Part shown: piece by piece, positions 23,801-35,329 of the stretch
Position numbering within the stretch: position 1 is the first letter of the stretch
Layout: every line of letters starts with the position of its first letter
Translations under genes and position numbers: made by a program
DNA from: Austropuccinia psidii
Taxonomy: Eukaryota > Basidiomycota > Pucciniomycetes > Pucciniales > Sphaerophragmiaceae
DNA: 64,000 nt
Direction of reading: 5' to 3'
Assembly (NCBI GenBank): GCA_023105745.1
Contig: JALGQZ010000015.1
Span: 18,452,499-18,516,498, forward strand
The notes under the pieces: generated by a model
Told to the model about the DNA's origin: nothing
Seen by the model: only the letters and a program-made list of their open reading frames with translations
Database searches by the model: none

Positions 23801-24129
23801 AAATCATTGGGCCATATTGATAATATTGTCTCATTAGTTGGAGGTGATCCCAAAATATGGTGGCTAATAACAAACATTTTAAGAAGCTTGAAAATAATGA
23901 AATAGAAAAACACCCTTTCCATCCTTTTCGAGATCTCAATTGTTCTATTCTATTGGACCAGACAGAGGATGCCATAATCATCAGCTCCCAATCAGTTTTG
24001 GGTCATGCTGCAAGCCTCAAGAATCATCCTAGAGCCTTTGGAATTGATCAGGCTACACTCTGCTTGGTATTTCTACATTCATCAGTAAGTGATTCAGTGG
24101 ACTGCCACTCATTATCTCATATATTTTAA
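20855..24129 (+). pseudogene. Tnp2/Plavaka-type (CACTA-like) transposase, complete order but broken
   Basis: The start MVQKMGCPKKIRTCNELGCC (20,855) has the Cys-rich opening usual in the fungal family; a GTAAGA donor follows near 20,985. Next come a zinc-binding region (CPECFSLYDL, then C and KPICTFTYQSLQKWLASHMW), FSLYVDWFNPF, then after a frameshift near 21,890 SIGSILLTCLNLPP, YAIIPGPKEPSLDQMN, FPQGRLIRVALLPLIADLPA, and HLANQFCSFC. Further on are FCGIDIMHCLISGDIKDYY, KIPSWISCLPRKF, LITLYLPLAIVPLW, SLISLVKLTNMLLRTSIHEE and INFKPNLHLTQHLPK, and at the end LGHAASLKNHPRAFGIDQAT. This is the whole RNase H-like core and C-terminus of Tnp2-type transposases. Lost: about 10-13 residues after DWFNPF, several frames (22.2, 22.6, 23.07, 23.4 and 23.9 kb), and a stop in place of the residue after INEIDI. 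Not functional as it stands. It could have mobilised the neighbouring array-bearing modules in the past. Confidence 0.88.
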
Positions 24130-24433
24130 CAGCTTCTTACCATTTCCTTTCAAACCTCTCCAGCAATGGATAGGTGATTGAAGCACCACACCCCTTTAAG
24201 CCTTAGGTTTCCTTATCAATGCTCACTAAAGATTTCCTTGGAGGAAAAACAACACTTTTTCCTTTGTTGATATTGTTATATGCTATTGAATGAAGTTTTT
24301 TTTAGAATAATTCACTCAAATCCCTTTTAAAAGAGATTTAAATTGTCAATCTGCCATATTTAAGCCTCCCAAAGATCTTCCAAGACATAATTTGGCTTTT
24401 TGGTGCTGGATAGAACAGGTTTGAAGAAATGTG
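24130..24433. other. Spacer between transposase and next gene
   Basis: No ORF or repeat visible; moderately AT-rich and ending just before a TATA box. Confidence 0.5.
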
Positions 24434-24441
24434 TATATAAA
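24434..24441 (+). promoter_or_regulatory. Probable TATA box
   Basis: TATATAAA, about 200 bp upstream of the ATG at 24,641. The spacing is longer than the 111 bp seen for ORF2-A, so a 5' leader of moderate length is implied. Position-only evidence. Confidence 0.35.
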
Positions 24442-24640
24442 CTATCTCTTCACCACCAAAAATGTCTGTATTCCCACTTCACCAAACTGCTTTAAGCTTT
24501 CCTGAGCTTTCTCATCCACCAAATTCATTCTCATATGTTGAATCCTTACTTCAACTCTGTTTAACACCCTCAAACTTTCATCAATATAATTACCTCATTT
24601 TCCTCAGTTTAACTCCATTTCTTTAAATTGATATTACAAT

Positions 24641-24893
24641 GTCTTCCCATGCAATGAGTGGCTCCCCCTCTGCATTCCACAGAGAAAATTCTGGATCCTC
24701 ATCACAAAACCCACCAACAGAGGGTGACTCAATAATTCACTCAGATGAAGAAAACCACAAAAGCATCCATACTGACTCTACTGGACAGAAATCCATCTTT
24801 CTGAAAGATTTGGAATGACTTGGAATAGAGGATGCAGTTGCACAGAATGCCAGTCAGGAGGGACAAGAGGAAATAACATCCAGTGGTGAGTAT
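24641..24893 (+). pseudogene. Ser-rich first exon of an unknown transposon gene
   Basis: From an ATG at 24,641 the frame reads MSSHAMSGSPSAFHRENSGS and on through an acidic, Ser-rich stretch (DSIIHSDEEN, KSIFLKDLE), then TGA, then GIEDAVAQNASQEGQEE, ending at a GTGAGT donor. No clear continuation was found downstream; the next sequence is the diverged array at 25.1 kb. It might be a first exon for the ORF2 paralogue at 25.75 kb or a separate gene. No domain recognised. Confidence 0.35.
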
Positions 24894-25099
24894 CTTTCCA
24901 AAAGCTGAAAGAAACCACTCACTGGTAAAAAAACCAATTGGACTCCAAAATATTTTATTAGAGATTGAGGCCAAGACAAAAGGGGACGTCACATCATGCA
25001 GAGGCCAGGAAGATCTTCCCTCAGTGGAATTGAAGCTGGTTCAAGTAGTCATAATCGTATGAATCCTGAATAATGTTTATCTCCTAGTCCTTTTTTGTA

Positions 25100-25640
25100 T
25101 CCAAGCTTAGAGTTTTGTAATAGATGTATTTGGAAATATAATTAGAGATGAATTATTTTAACAATTCACCAATTGAGTGAATTAATAACCAAGTCAAAAG
25201 ATGCCTTTCAAAATCATGAGTGGCGGACATAAAATTAGTATTTCTGTAGTGTATTTGAGAGCTGAAGTGTCCTATATGTTTTCCAAGCTTAGAGTTTAGT
25301 AATAAAGGTACTTCAAAAGAAAACATAATTTAAGATATTTTAAAAAGTCACCCATTGTGAGAATTTATAATTTAGCCACAAGGTGGGCTTTCACAATTAT
25401 GACAATCAGTCATAAATTTGTTATTTATTTAATGTTTTCAAAGCTGAACTGTGCTATAGGTTCTCAAAATTATTTAATATATAAGCCTCTTATTTATGCC
25501 TGCTTTGGTTTTCAATTGTCCCCAAGCTATTATATATTGAGAAATGATCAAATAAAACTATAGACATTTATCCAAAGTCATCATTATATATGCCTTCCCA
25601 AAATCCTTCATTGCATAATAGTCCAATCTGTCTTGAACAC
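25100..25640. repeat. Diverged array (about 185-bp units) related to arrays A and B
   Basis: Two clear units begin with CCAAGCTTAGAGTTT (about 25,100 and 25,280), and a third decayed one is likely near 25.6 kb. Unit two holds TTATGACAATCAGTCATAAA (about 25,397-25,416) and unit one TCATGAGTGGCGGACATAAA (about 25,214-25,233). These match the arms of the TTATGAC...GTCATAA palindrome of array A, including the following ATTTGT. As in copies A and B, the array sits just upstream of an ORF2-type gene, pointing towards it. Confidence 0.5.
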
Positions 25641-25750
25641 TGTAAAAAACGCCCACCTTCTATTTTTTTCAATTTCATTTCAAGAATAAATCTATAAGCT
25701 TATTTATAATAATTAACCCTCAGTCAATTTCAGATAATCACTGCTCCAAA

Positions 25751-27776
25751 ATGGATCCATTACTTGAAATAGAGCCAAAGCATGTTGAAAAATCAGAATT
25801 CATATCCAAAATCTTCAAATTTCTTCCTTCTCTCAAGCTTGCTACCTGCGATACTCACTTTCCTGAATATGCAAGAAAAAAAATTCAAGAGGTCTCCAAA
25901 ATACTTGAAGATGATCTGTATTGTATTTTTTTCCAGCTTTTGCCCATATGGAGCCATTGTTAATTGGAGCTCAAATCATAATTTAGGTGTACAGCTAGGT
26001 GGATCATTACCCCCTGAAGCCAAGGTTGTTATTTCAGCATCCTCCCAAACATCAATAAAGAGGTATTTCATATCTTCTCCTAGTATGAGTAATAAAAAGG
26101 CCAAAGTTTATCAAAGTATAAAGGAAAAGAATCAAGAAGTATGTCTTAATATTTTATTTAGGCTTTACTCAAAGATTAAACTATATTCCCTGAATCATTT
26201 CTTTATTAGAAATTGGAATGCAATTATGATACTGGGAAATCACACCCACAAAACCAGTCAGATTCTCAAAATCTAGAACCAGGACTATTCCAACCTTGAA
26301 ATAATTTTGAAAAAGCCCTTTACACCTCAAACTCCAGCCCTGAAGTCAATAGTATTTCTCAAAATGATCAATCAAATATACAAAGTTTTCCAGCTTCCAC
26401 CATGAGAAAAAAGGCAAAATCAAAAATAGAGGAGCCCTTGATACACCCTACAACTACCAAACACTCAAAAGAAAAACCTAACTCCAATTTCATACTTGTA
26501 GATAACAGCTGATCAACTTCAAAAGTAATGCAAACTAGTAATGAAGAGCCTTCAACTTCCCAAAAGAAGAAAAAGCTTCTCAATCTGGATTATTCAATCC
26601 CATTCACTCAGATCACTTTGAAGAGAAAATCAGCCATTATCAGCCACTTCCTGTATCCTCATGGAAGAAATGCCAGGTTAATGTTGAAACTCTAGTAAGA
26701 GAACAATTCCAGGAAATTCCCCAAAGGCCATTTTCTACCAAACTACCCAAAGGAATACACTTTCAAAGTATTGGATCTCTTAGCATTACCAAATGGCTGG
26801 TGGATTTGGATAAATCTGGTAAATACAAAAGACATTCATTCATGTTTCATCCAGAACATTGATATTTACTTGATTTTTTCAGGATTAGATATCTTTTCAC
26901 CAAAGAAATATGATCCTGATGCTTGGAATGTCCCTATCTTTACTTTGGATTCTACAATTTCAATGCAAAACATTCCCAAATAACACCAACCCCTCTTTCA
27001 ATTGGCACAATCCCTCTTTGTCCCTAATCTTCAAAAGAAACAGTTCTGGGCCAATCTAATAATGGAGTCAATATCAGTTTCTGCACAAGTTCTCATACAA
27101 CCTGAAAAGTTTGAAATCACAAAATCAACAGAAGATTATCCCTTGTTAGTTCAAAGACTCAGCCTGGAATTTCTAGTGTCCTGCCTCAGCACAAGACCAT
27201 CCCATTCAGCTCAAATTGAAAATACCCTTGATGAAAAGGAGGAAAACCAGCCAATTCATTATGGAATGAATAGCTCAATATCTTTCAATGATTCCATTTT
27301 ACATCTTATGATTTCATATGTCCTGATACTAGCACATTCAAAAGTTCTTCCACTCAGTATTCCTGATGGATTTGTGCTCACTCATAAAAGGTCCAAAGAA
27401 CACCTTAAGACCTTATCAGAGCTACAATAAAAAAATAGGATTAGTTAAGCCCTGCTATCATATTTTAGCTTCATTTCTTGCTTCTGGGGTAAGAGGCTTA
27501 ATGGTTTGCTCAAGAGATTGGAGAAAAAGCTCAGCTAAAGGAGCATTGCAGATGATTGAAATTACCAGTAGTGTTATTGCTAAGGAAAGGCCTTATGAGC
27601 CTATTTGGAAGAGAACAAATGCATATATTTTGGATATTTTTAACAAGGCATTATTCTCAAAAACCCATGAGTTTTTTCCCACTGCTCAAAAAAAATTGGA
27701 AGTGGCCAAATATTTAGTATTGGACTTCAGGGAGGCATGGCTTGAAAAAATACCATATATGGACAACCTGTACTAG
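25751..27776 (+). pseudogene. ORF2 paralogue (plus-strand copy)
   Basis: Unknown function; homologous to ORF2-A and ORF2-B over its length. The N-terminal helical part (EFISKIFKFLPSLKLATCDT, EYARKKIQEVSKILEDDL) corresponds to the region before the first ORF2 intron, and GAIVNWSSNHNLGVQLGG to the region after it. The C-terminal domain is clearest: FQLAQSLFVPNLQKKQFWAN, LIMESISVSAQVLI, LHLMISYVLILAHS, then CYHILASFLASGVRGLMVCS and YEPIWKRTNAYILDIFNKAL. These align with MISYVIFKAQ, LILGVKGLFTAQK and EPVWKNLSFH of ORF2-A. Frame changes occur near 25.92, 26.28, 26.98 and 27.43 kb; some may be introns. Identity to ORF2-A is low (perhaps 25-30% by eye), so this is an old divergence. It follows a diverged array and a transposase gene on the same strand. 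Confidence 0.65.
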
Positions 27777-28095
27777 ATCTCCCTGATAAAGCCAATATAA
27801 ACACCTTATTAATTTGATCAGTTTTTTCTGTAATTTAATTTTATTCTTTCAAAAAAGGGTGATTTTTATTCAAATCATGTTTGAGTTTGCTAAGATTACT
27901 TTGCTTCACCTGATACCTCATTGCTTACTTTCCCAAATAAGCTCCTTTTACACAAGATAGCTTTTTTCAGGCTCATTCAAACTTTAATAAATAACTACAG
28001 GGCTCCATAATCCTCTCATTTGTGATAAATAGGAGCCTTTCTCTTGATTATTCCACCTATACCCAGAAATCTGACTTTCATTAACCTGCTTTACT
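27777..28095. other. Spacer, nothing recognised
   Basis: AT-rich stretch between the ORF2 paralogue and the next plus-strand gene. No ORF or repeat. Confidence 0.5.
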
Positions 28096-29182
28096 ATGCC
28101 TAAAGCTTCCCATTACTTTTTGGAGACCTCTATACCCCAATCAAACAGGACTATCAACAAGATATTACATCCCATCATCCTACTACCTACCAGTGCAATA
28201 TCAAGATCCATACATCAATTATGCTGGTTGATCATGGAAATCAACTATTTCCAATCTCCATCTGATATAAATAGTTGGAAATCTCTCCCATCAGAAGAAA
28301 GTCTCAAAACTGCTGAGAACTTACCCTTTTCTTGCACTGATAATCCAATTACAAATCCCCATAATCACAACTCAGGAGAGGATAGACCGTCTATAAACCC
28401 AAGAATATTAATTTCACCAATGTACAAAACTATGTTTCTAAAGGATCCCTTCAAATAAGGCTTCCCAATGTCAACCTTTGCTTGGAATCAATGTTGGGAA
28501 TCAAATAATTGCAAAATCTGTTCTCAAGAACTGGAACTATTTACACCAACAAGGAGAATTGAAAATATTCTTGATAAATCCAAAGGATAATACACATATT
28601 AATAAGTCTTTAATACTAATGCGCTGGTTCAGAGGGAAACAAGAGGATCTTAAGAATGATAAATTGGTTCCTGAAGCACTTTCAAAAAAAGCCAGTCAGA
28701 AGCAGAAATGAAGGTGGCATAAAAGAGTATGTTTTATTTTATTTGTGATTGATTTTTACACCAATTGATGTTATTCAATATTAAGCTATCATCAAATCGC
28801 TCAGAGACATTACTATAATTGACAATAAATCAAGGTGAAGCTTCCATATTTGATGAGCCACAATGCTGCTCTGATACTGAAGATGAAAATGGATCATTAA
28901 TAAAACTAAAGTCCCCTTGGAGGTCAGATTTATTCTCAAAGTTAGCAAGTCAATTAGATTCCTTATTAATTCAAAAGCAAATTCAATAGAATTCCAAATG
29001 TCTTGGAAAGTAGAAGAGTACAAAGTGGTATTTTTCAGAAAGAAGCCAAAGTTCCAATTGGACTTCCAGAAAATCTTTATTCAAATGGTTATATTTCCAA
29101 GCTTACTAATGATGAGAAGCTAATGTTACAATCAAAGCCATGTATAGATATTCATCATTTACTTCAACGATCTGAAACCTAA
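28096..29182 (+). pseudogene. Basic transposon-associated protein with C-terminal VPIGLP motif
   Basis: Three pieces in order look like one gene. The first, 28,096-28,458, begins MPKASHYFLETS. The second, 28,478-28,711, has LGINVGNQIIAKSVLKN and the basic block KSLILMRWFRGKQED. After a consensus intron (GTATGT at about 28,727 to CGCTCAG at 28,803) comes an acidic CCSDTEDE, then SPWRSDLFSKLASQLDSLL and, in another frame, KVPIGLPENLYSNGYISKLT, ending at TAA 29,180-29,182. The ending SDTEDE, PWRSD, then VPxGLPxNxY recurs in repetitive proteins of rusts and mushrooms, recalled from memory and of unknown function. Frameshifts separate the pieces. Its stop codon is 9 bp from that of the convergent helicase. 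Confidence 0.5.
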
Positions 29183-29191
29183 AAAAATAAT

Positions 29192-31690
29192 TCATGATTT
29201 TTCTATTGTTTCCACAATCAATTTTTCCAATTCATAATCCACAGTACCTAAATGTCCAATGCTCAACCTGAAATAAAATAAAAATTATTTAGCTACTAAA
29301 AAAGATAAATATTTGTTGAGTATAAACTATCTTACATCTGAAGCTGCTGTTTCTTCCTTCTAACTTGCTGAATATCCACCTCAATACTACCAACAGTTAT
29401 ATAATGAAATACATGAACTTCTTTATTTTTCCCTAGCCAGTAAAGCCTATCAACTGCTTGATCATCAATTGAAGGGTTCCAACCTGGTTCCTAATTTAAG
29501 TAATTGGAATAATATTAGATTAAGCTTCAAGTGTATCTAAATACTGTCTTACCATTATGTAGACATTTTGAGCACATCTCAAATCAATACCAACACCACC
29601 TGTTCCTTTTGTTGTAAGAAGAACTTGATATTTTGGATTTTTTCTGAATTCTTTGAGGATTTGTATCCTTTGATCATTTTTGAGCATTCCATGCATTGTC
29701 AAATTGGATATTCCACTTTCATCCAGTGCAACTTCAATACTTTTTACAATATTTGATCAATAGAATCATTCAAATGACAGGTAGTAGAAGGATTTGAGCT
29801 CACATATCAAGAAACCTTTTGTATTCTGAAAAAAAACTGCTTTGGGATATCTTAAGCCCGGCTCCTTCTGAAAAAAAACTGCTTTGGGATATCTTAAGCC
29901 CGGCTCCTTCTGAAAAAACTCCTTGAGATGGCTAACAAGATGCACCACTTTGAATCCTTCTTTCCAGGTATATCGCCTTCCCCCTTCTTCCCTTTCTATT
30001 AGTGCTGGATGATTGCAAAGCTGCCTCAAATCTGATAATATGGAGAAAAATTCTGATGAATCCCATTGAACTGCTTTGGACCTCTGTTTTCCATACAATG
30101 CACTAAACTCTCCATGCTTTTTGAAATAAAGTGTTTTCCATGGCTCATAGATCTCAATTCCAACTCCATGTTGCACTTTCTTGGGAAGATCCAGTAGGTT
30201 GGCTTTCAATCTTCTCAAGGTGAGTGATTGCATTATAAGCTGTAATGATTGGATTGCCATTTGATTCCCACATGATATTTTTTTGATTATGCAATTTTTC
30301 CATAAAGGCTTGAGATTCCATTGTTCTACTTGTAAAAACCTCAACAGACTATGAAGATCCCAAAGATTGTTTTGTAATGGTGTTCCTGTAAGGCATAAAT
30401 TTCTTTCAGATTTTAAATTCAATATTGTGAATGCTCTATGAGTAGATTGTTCCTTTATGTAGCTAATTGATGTAAAAATTTCAGTACTTTTTTTTTTTAA
30501 GAATCCCAAAGAGAAGCTTACTGTGCTTCATCCAACACTATTCTGAACCAATTCACCAAAAGAGGATTTATTCTCATCCCATGGACATCATCAATGTTAT
30601 AACCAGCAATAACATCATATGTGGTGATGATAACTGCATTCTGCTTCAAATTTTGGAATGAAATGAAATTACGATTGGAACCATGGAATATTGAATATGG
30701 TAAACTACCATCATGAAAATGTAGTCTTATTTCATTCTCCCAGTTATCCAAAGCAGAAAGTGGTATAATGATCAAAGTAGCTGGGACATGGTCCTTAGAT
30801 ATTTCTGAGTACTTTAATGCTTCATTTTGTGTTTTTTTAATCAAGCATAAAGTTGTCAATGATCTTCCAAGTCCCATATCATCAGCCAATCTTCCACCCC
30901 TACTTTTGCACACAATATCTTGTGGTATCAGCCCATTTGCAACAGCATTAGAAAACACTTTTTAATACATAAGCTATCTGAATGTTTCCATAGGTTTTCA
31001 CAAATTTTTTCCATATTATTTTCCATATTTAAGAAAAAGGAAATACCCTGGATTTGGTGCAATGAAAGATTGGTTTGACAATTAGGCATTGAAGTAACAG
31101 AACTAGTTGAACTTGTATTGTTAAAAGCTTGATAAAGATGACAATCTTGAGGAATATCAATAAATAAAGGGGAGCTATAGCTTCCAATATGTCTCAGAGC
31201 CATGTTTGCATTCTTGAAAGCCTCTCTTGTTTGGAAAATATTCCCTTTATCCACGAAAACACATCCATGTAATAGGATATTTTTATCTTTATTCTTGAAA
31301 TTCATGAAAGAAAATATAAAAAGCACTTTACTATTGTTTTTGTGTTTTTTATATGTTTCAGGATTCAAGCCTTCACCCACTCCTTCAAAAATATCAAGCA
31401 GTGGACCCAGATGGAAACTCCTCAAAGAATTAAGGCTACCAAGATGACTCAAGTCAGATTCTAATAGTATATGAATAGAATTAAGCACTCTTCTGAATAT
31501 TACTGAGCTCAGAGAGGTTGGGAAGGATTGATCAATATTGTTTTTTTTCAATTTGAATAATAAAAAACCCAAGACAAAATATTGAAATCATACTGTAAAT
31601 TCTTAGAATGAAAATTTAATATATCAGTCTGATATGTTTTTTCTGGAGAAATGGAACCTAAATGATAGGATTGCATGGGTTATATAGTGG
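29192..31690 (-). pseudogene. SNF2-family helicase/ATPase (RAD5/RAD16-like), damaged
   Basis: SNF2 ATPases remodel chromatin or DNA-bound proteins. A likely start is MQSYHLGSISPEKTYQT near 31,680. The N-terminal half has FRRVLNSIHILL and SYSSPLFIDIP. The helicase core follows: LHQIQGISFFLN, GGRLADDMGLGRSLTTLCLI (motif I, with Arg instead of the invariant Lys at 30,863-30,865), IIIPLSALDNWENEI, RIVLDEA. A 59-bp intron (30,521-30,463) restores DEAH on splicing. Then LCLTGTPLQNNLWDLHSLLR, ILSDLRQLCNHPALI, ILKEFRKNPKYQVLL with TGGVGIDL, QAVDRLYWLG, and a last exon ending ELEKLIVETIEKS at 29,192. Other lesions: frameshifts near 30,955 and 31,560, and an in-frame 42-bp duplication (separate entry). 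Probably inactive. It faces the transposon gene above, tail to tail. Confidence 0.85.
29826..29909. repeat. In-frame 42-bp tandem duplication in the helicase gene
   Basis: Two identical 42-bp units (starting CTGAAAAAAAACTGCTTTGG at 29,826 and 29,868) duplicate 14 residues (KEPGLRYPKAVFFQ) between the two RecA-like lobes. The identity of both units means a recent event or an assembly artefact. Confidence 0.9.
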
Positions 31691-32928
31691 AAAGACCCCT
31701 GGGGATTTTGTAAGTGATTTTGATAAGCTAAAGATTTAGCCCCTGAATTTTTCTTAATAGTGTAAAAAATGAATTATATTTTGAAGCTTAGTTTATTCAT
31801 GGACATAAATATGTTCCAAATCTGAAGATCAATTAAATTTGTTATTACTGTTGTCCCAAATCCTTGGATTTTGATTTTGAAAGAAATTGTATATGAGGAA
31901 ACAAGTTCCTTTCCAAATATGGAGTTCCCTCCAAGATATATCCAGCACTGATCAAAATTTTTCAGTTGTGGCCCATGCAACCCCCTTCCAACTTTTTTTT
32001 AAATTCATCAAAGTATTCCTATACTTTGTTTATTTTTCCATTGCAGAAATTCTCAGGAATCTAATTTCAAAATTATTCATTAAATAATGTTGAAGGCCAT
32101 TGACTCACTATTTGAAGAGCTTCACGTTTATTTTATTCTCTTTATTTATTCATTTTTATTTTGAAACATTATGCTAATAAATTAAGATTAATTTGTATGG
32201 AAACATCCTTTCCAATGATTTTTCCCAATTTCTATGATGATAATCATCACTCAAGGAGAGGTATTTTACTTATTATAAAATTATTGGATCTTATTTTTAC
32301 AAAATATTCATAATTTTAAGGAGGAACGCCCATTTGCAATTTAAATTTGGACAGGATTCCCTCAAAATAATTACCATTGTAGTTTTCAAATTCATCATTA
32401 CTTATTATTATCATTGTGGGAAATCAATTCAAGCTTAATTTTTAATTCATCTGAAAACAAGCATTCTGGTAAATAGAATTTCTTGATTTCTAAGTTATCC
32501 TCATTCCTTAAGCCAACATGAAAGATAAATTAAAATAAGAGAAATTCAAGAATCAAGGCAGCAGAATTACAATAAGATCAAAGAACCAGTTAATGCTACA
32601 AGTATCAAAGAATTCCTTCTCAAAGCTCCCCATATAGCTGGATGAACTTTCAAAATCCACAAGCATTCATGAAGTGAATTGTAAGGAACTCAATTGATGA
32701 GATAATTTGAAGATTATTCTACTAACTATAAGCATCATGAGGGAATTTCAATGTTCTCACAATCCAAAAATTGAATAAGATTCATCACCTATGTTTGTTG
32801 CCAATGTATATATTGAGCTGAGAAAATATCAATAAAAATTAAAGGGGGAATAAACATGTCAGAATACAATGAATGTGAGTTAAACTAGGGATACTTCCAG
32901 AGACACACTCAGACATAAGCTGAAGATA
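31691..32928. other. Gene-free AT-rich region
   Basis: No ORF above 70 codons and no motif recognised. Lies upstream of the helicase, so its promoter should be in the first few hundred bases. Confidence 0.5.
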
Positions 32929-32972
32929 CTGTAAAGGACCTGTATGCAAGTCCCCAGCTTTTTTCTGTGGTG
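32929..32972 (-). repeat. Terminal-repeat-like motif in inverse orientation
   Basis: On the minus strand this reads CACCACAG..., then ACTTGCATACAGGTCCTTTA. It corresponds to the starts of R1 (CACTGGGG..., then ACCTGCCTACAGGTCCCTTA) and R2. It could be the right-hand end of an element related to R1/R2, or a lone terminal repeat. Confidence 0.4.
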
Positions 32973-35320
32973 CCAAGGCGTATATAATGATTAATGTCAG
33001 CTTTTTCAATTGAATGGGAAATGGTTTTCTGTTTTTTGCTACTAAAAATTGTGGGAACTCCCTTTGTTGTGGGATAAATAATAGGAAGTACCTTGAGGGG
33101 GAATATTGGTGAGTCTGTTTTGAATTTCAGAATTAGCCAATAACCATGGGTGCTAAGGTGTATTAGCTTCCCCTCCAAATATACTGAAAAAGATGCCCTT
33201 TTTGATGAGATTACAAATAAATTATTTAGGTTTGTGGCTTTTCAATTAGAGAATTTTCTTCAGCAGTCTCTATCAGTCTGTCAATAAAAGATCACTATGA
33301 TAATAATAGTAATAGTTAATATTTGTGAAGTTCCATAAGCTCTAGATTGATAAGAGATTTTTATTATTGATACTTTACATTTTATTGAATAGAAGTTTCA
33401 ATTAATATGATTATTTTGGTTTTTAGATTTGGAACCTAAAGGCAATACAGTTTGTCTTCAGGAGCCAATTTTAGAATGTTAGTATGTCCAATTGTTATGA
33501 ATGGTTTGATTTTGTTACTAATTATTTGCATGGAAGTTGATGAGCTTTATGCATCTTTACCTCTGGTCCATAAAGAGAGAGTCACAGGACATCATTATCA
33601 TATACATCCCACACAAGAATGGGTCATGTGCATCAAGAGAAAAAGTTGTGGATGATGAGGATAAGAATATGTCATGCACTGAAAGTAAAACAAAGGGCAA
33701 ACCAACGAGGGAAAAAAGGGAAATAGTGAGTTGACCCACCCTAAAATGCCCCTCTCCTAGAATTTGATTGATCAATCAGAGATAAGACTGCAAAGCCCAC
33801 AAGCCAAAAGGAGAAACAAGGATAGCTGAATGCGGAAATCCCTGGTAATTTAAACACCCATTGCTTGTTCCTACTCAAAGTGAAGGAGAAGGATTTTTAT
33901 TCACTACCAGAACCACCTAGTACAGGGGAGCATGAATTTGGAATTTAGTTTGCTGTTCATCTGGGATATATCCCTGTAGAGGTTTCCAATGAGCCATCAA
34001 CACAGGTTCAGTCTCAGGGTTTCAAAAGATAATGTGAAAATGAGCTCCACAAGTTAGGACTCAATCAATTCAGATGAGACTGGGAATAAGTTTATTCATA
34101 AATATCTATACTTTTACTATTCTATATTTATCATCTTTTGTTTTTGTCTGTATTTATTATTATAGTTCCTGTTATTATTAGAAGGTAAGGTGGTCAGCTT
34201 TACAGGCTGATCTAGAAGCTGTTACAATCCTCAAGGGGCTTTGGGTAGGCTGTTTCCATCTCCAATTACCTTGAAAAGCACTTTGGGTGATTTATTTTTT
34301 AATATGTGGATGCTCTCAACCGCTTACTTTGTGAAATAGTTGAATCAGTTGGGTTGTAGGGTGCTATAAGCCCTTTCTTTTTATCTTTTAAGTACATCAG
34401 GTGGATTGTTTTGGGTTTATGAAGGGTTATTCTACCGTTATTACTGCTTAAACTTATTTTGGCTGTGGTGTTTTTGATGATTGGAGGGTCTTTCCTCCCA
34501 TCTACTGTGTAGAGGTAGATTCGACAGGTCATGATTTTTGCTGGTTTTCTGGTAGGCCTTTTAAACCCTTTAAACAGCTTTGGGTTAGAAGCTTTTGGCT
34601 CAATGGATGTGAAAAAAACCAAGTGATGCAACTTGAATGCTTCATGTGGGTAATTTCAGTGGCTCCTGGGGGTTTCAATTGTTTTGAGATTTACTCAAAG
34701 TCCACCTACTCCCACCAGCACTTGAAATTGAGTTGGGTAGGGTGCTTTGGTAGTTGGAAGGTGTCTATACACCTTAAATTGCTTAGGTTTGGTTCTTTTG
34801 TGTCTTTTTTCTATTTTTATTTTTATTAATGATTTGGGTACCATTACCAGGTCCCGGGAGCTGATTATTGGCCTTGAAAACAGCTCAAACAGTAATCACC
34901 CCCCAAAGCATTCCAGAGGGTTGGATAGTGATCCTATCCAAGTTAGGTAATTATAGGTGGTGTAAGGTCTTTTTCCAAGTTAATCCTGCTATACAAATGT
35001 AGCTTATTATCAGTTTCAGTACGGCTATCATTTGTTAATCTTCTTTGGTTTACTACTTTACCCTGTGCAAGCGTGCCATTGGTGAATCTTGTTTCTTACA
35101 ACTTCTTGTGATTCTATCATTCCAATGTAACACTGAGCTGGGCTAATTCTGTGAGACTTTATTGAACTAAAAGGTTTTTATTAACAAGATATCATTGTGT
35201 AGTAGGTAGGTAACAAGTGTACAAATATACCTAAAAGGTTTATGCAGTTGATTCAACAATGAATAAGTAAAAAACAAATTAATGATGCAGAAGGAAATAA
35301 TCTATGTTTGGGGTTTCAGC
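32973..35320. other. Region without supported genes
   Basis: Several ORFs of 65-110 codons occur on both strands (the longest at 34,299-34,631 minus). None shows a domain, a codon texture like the nearby genes, or a repeat partner in the window. The part from 33.9 to 35.1 kb is less AT-rich than its surroundings. It may be old transposon sequence. Confidence 0.45.
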
Positions 35321-35329
35321 ATCAGTTAG

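Noticed and set aside
34299..34631. 110-codon minus-strand ORF
   Set aside because: Basic composition but no domain, no introns or neighbours that support it, and overlapped by plus-strand ORFs of similar quality.
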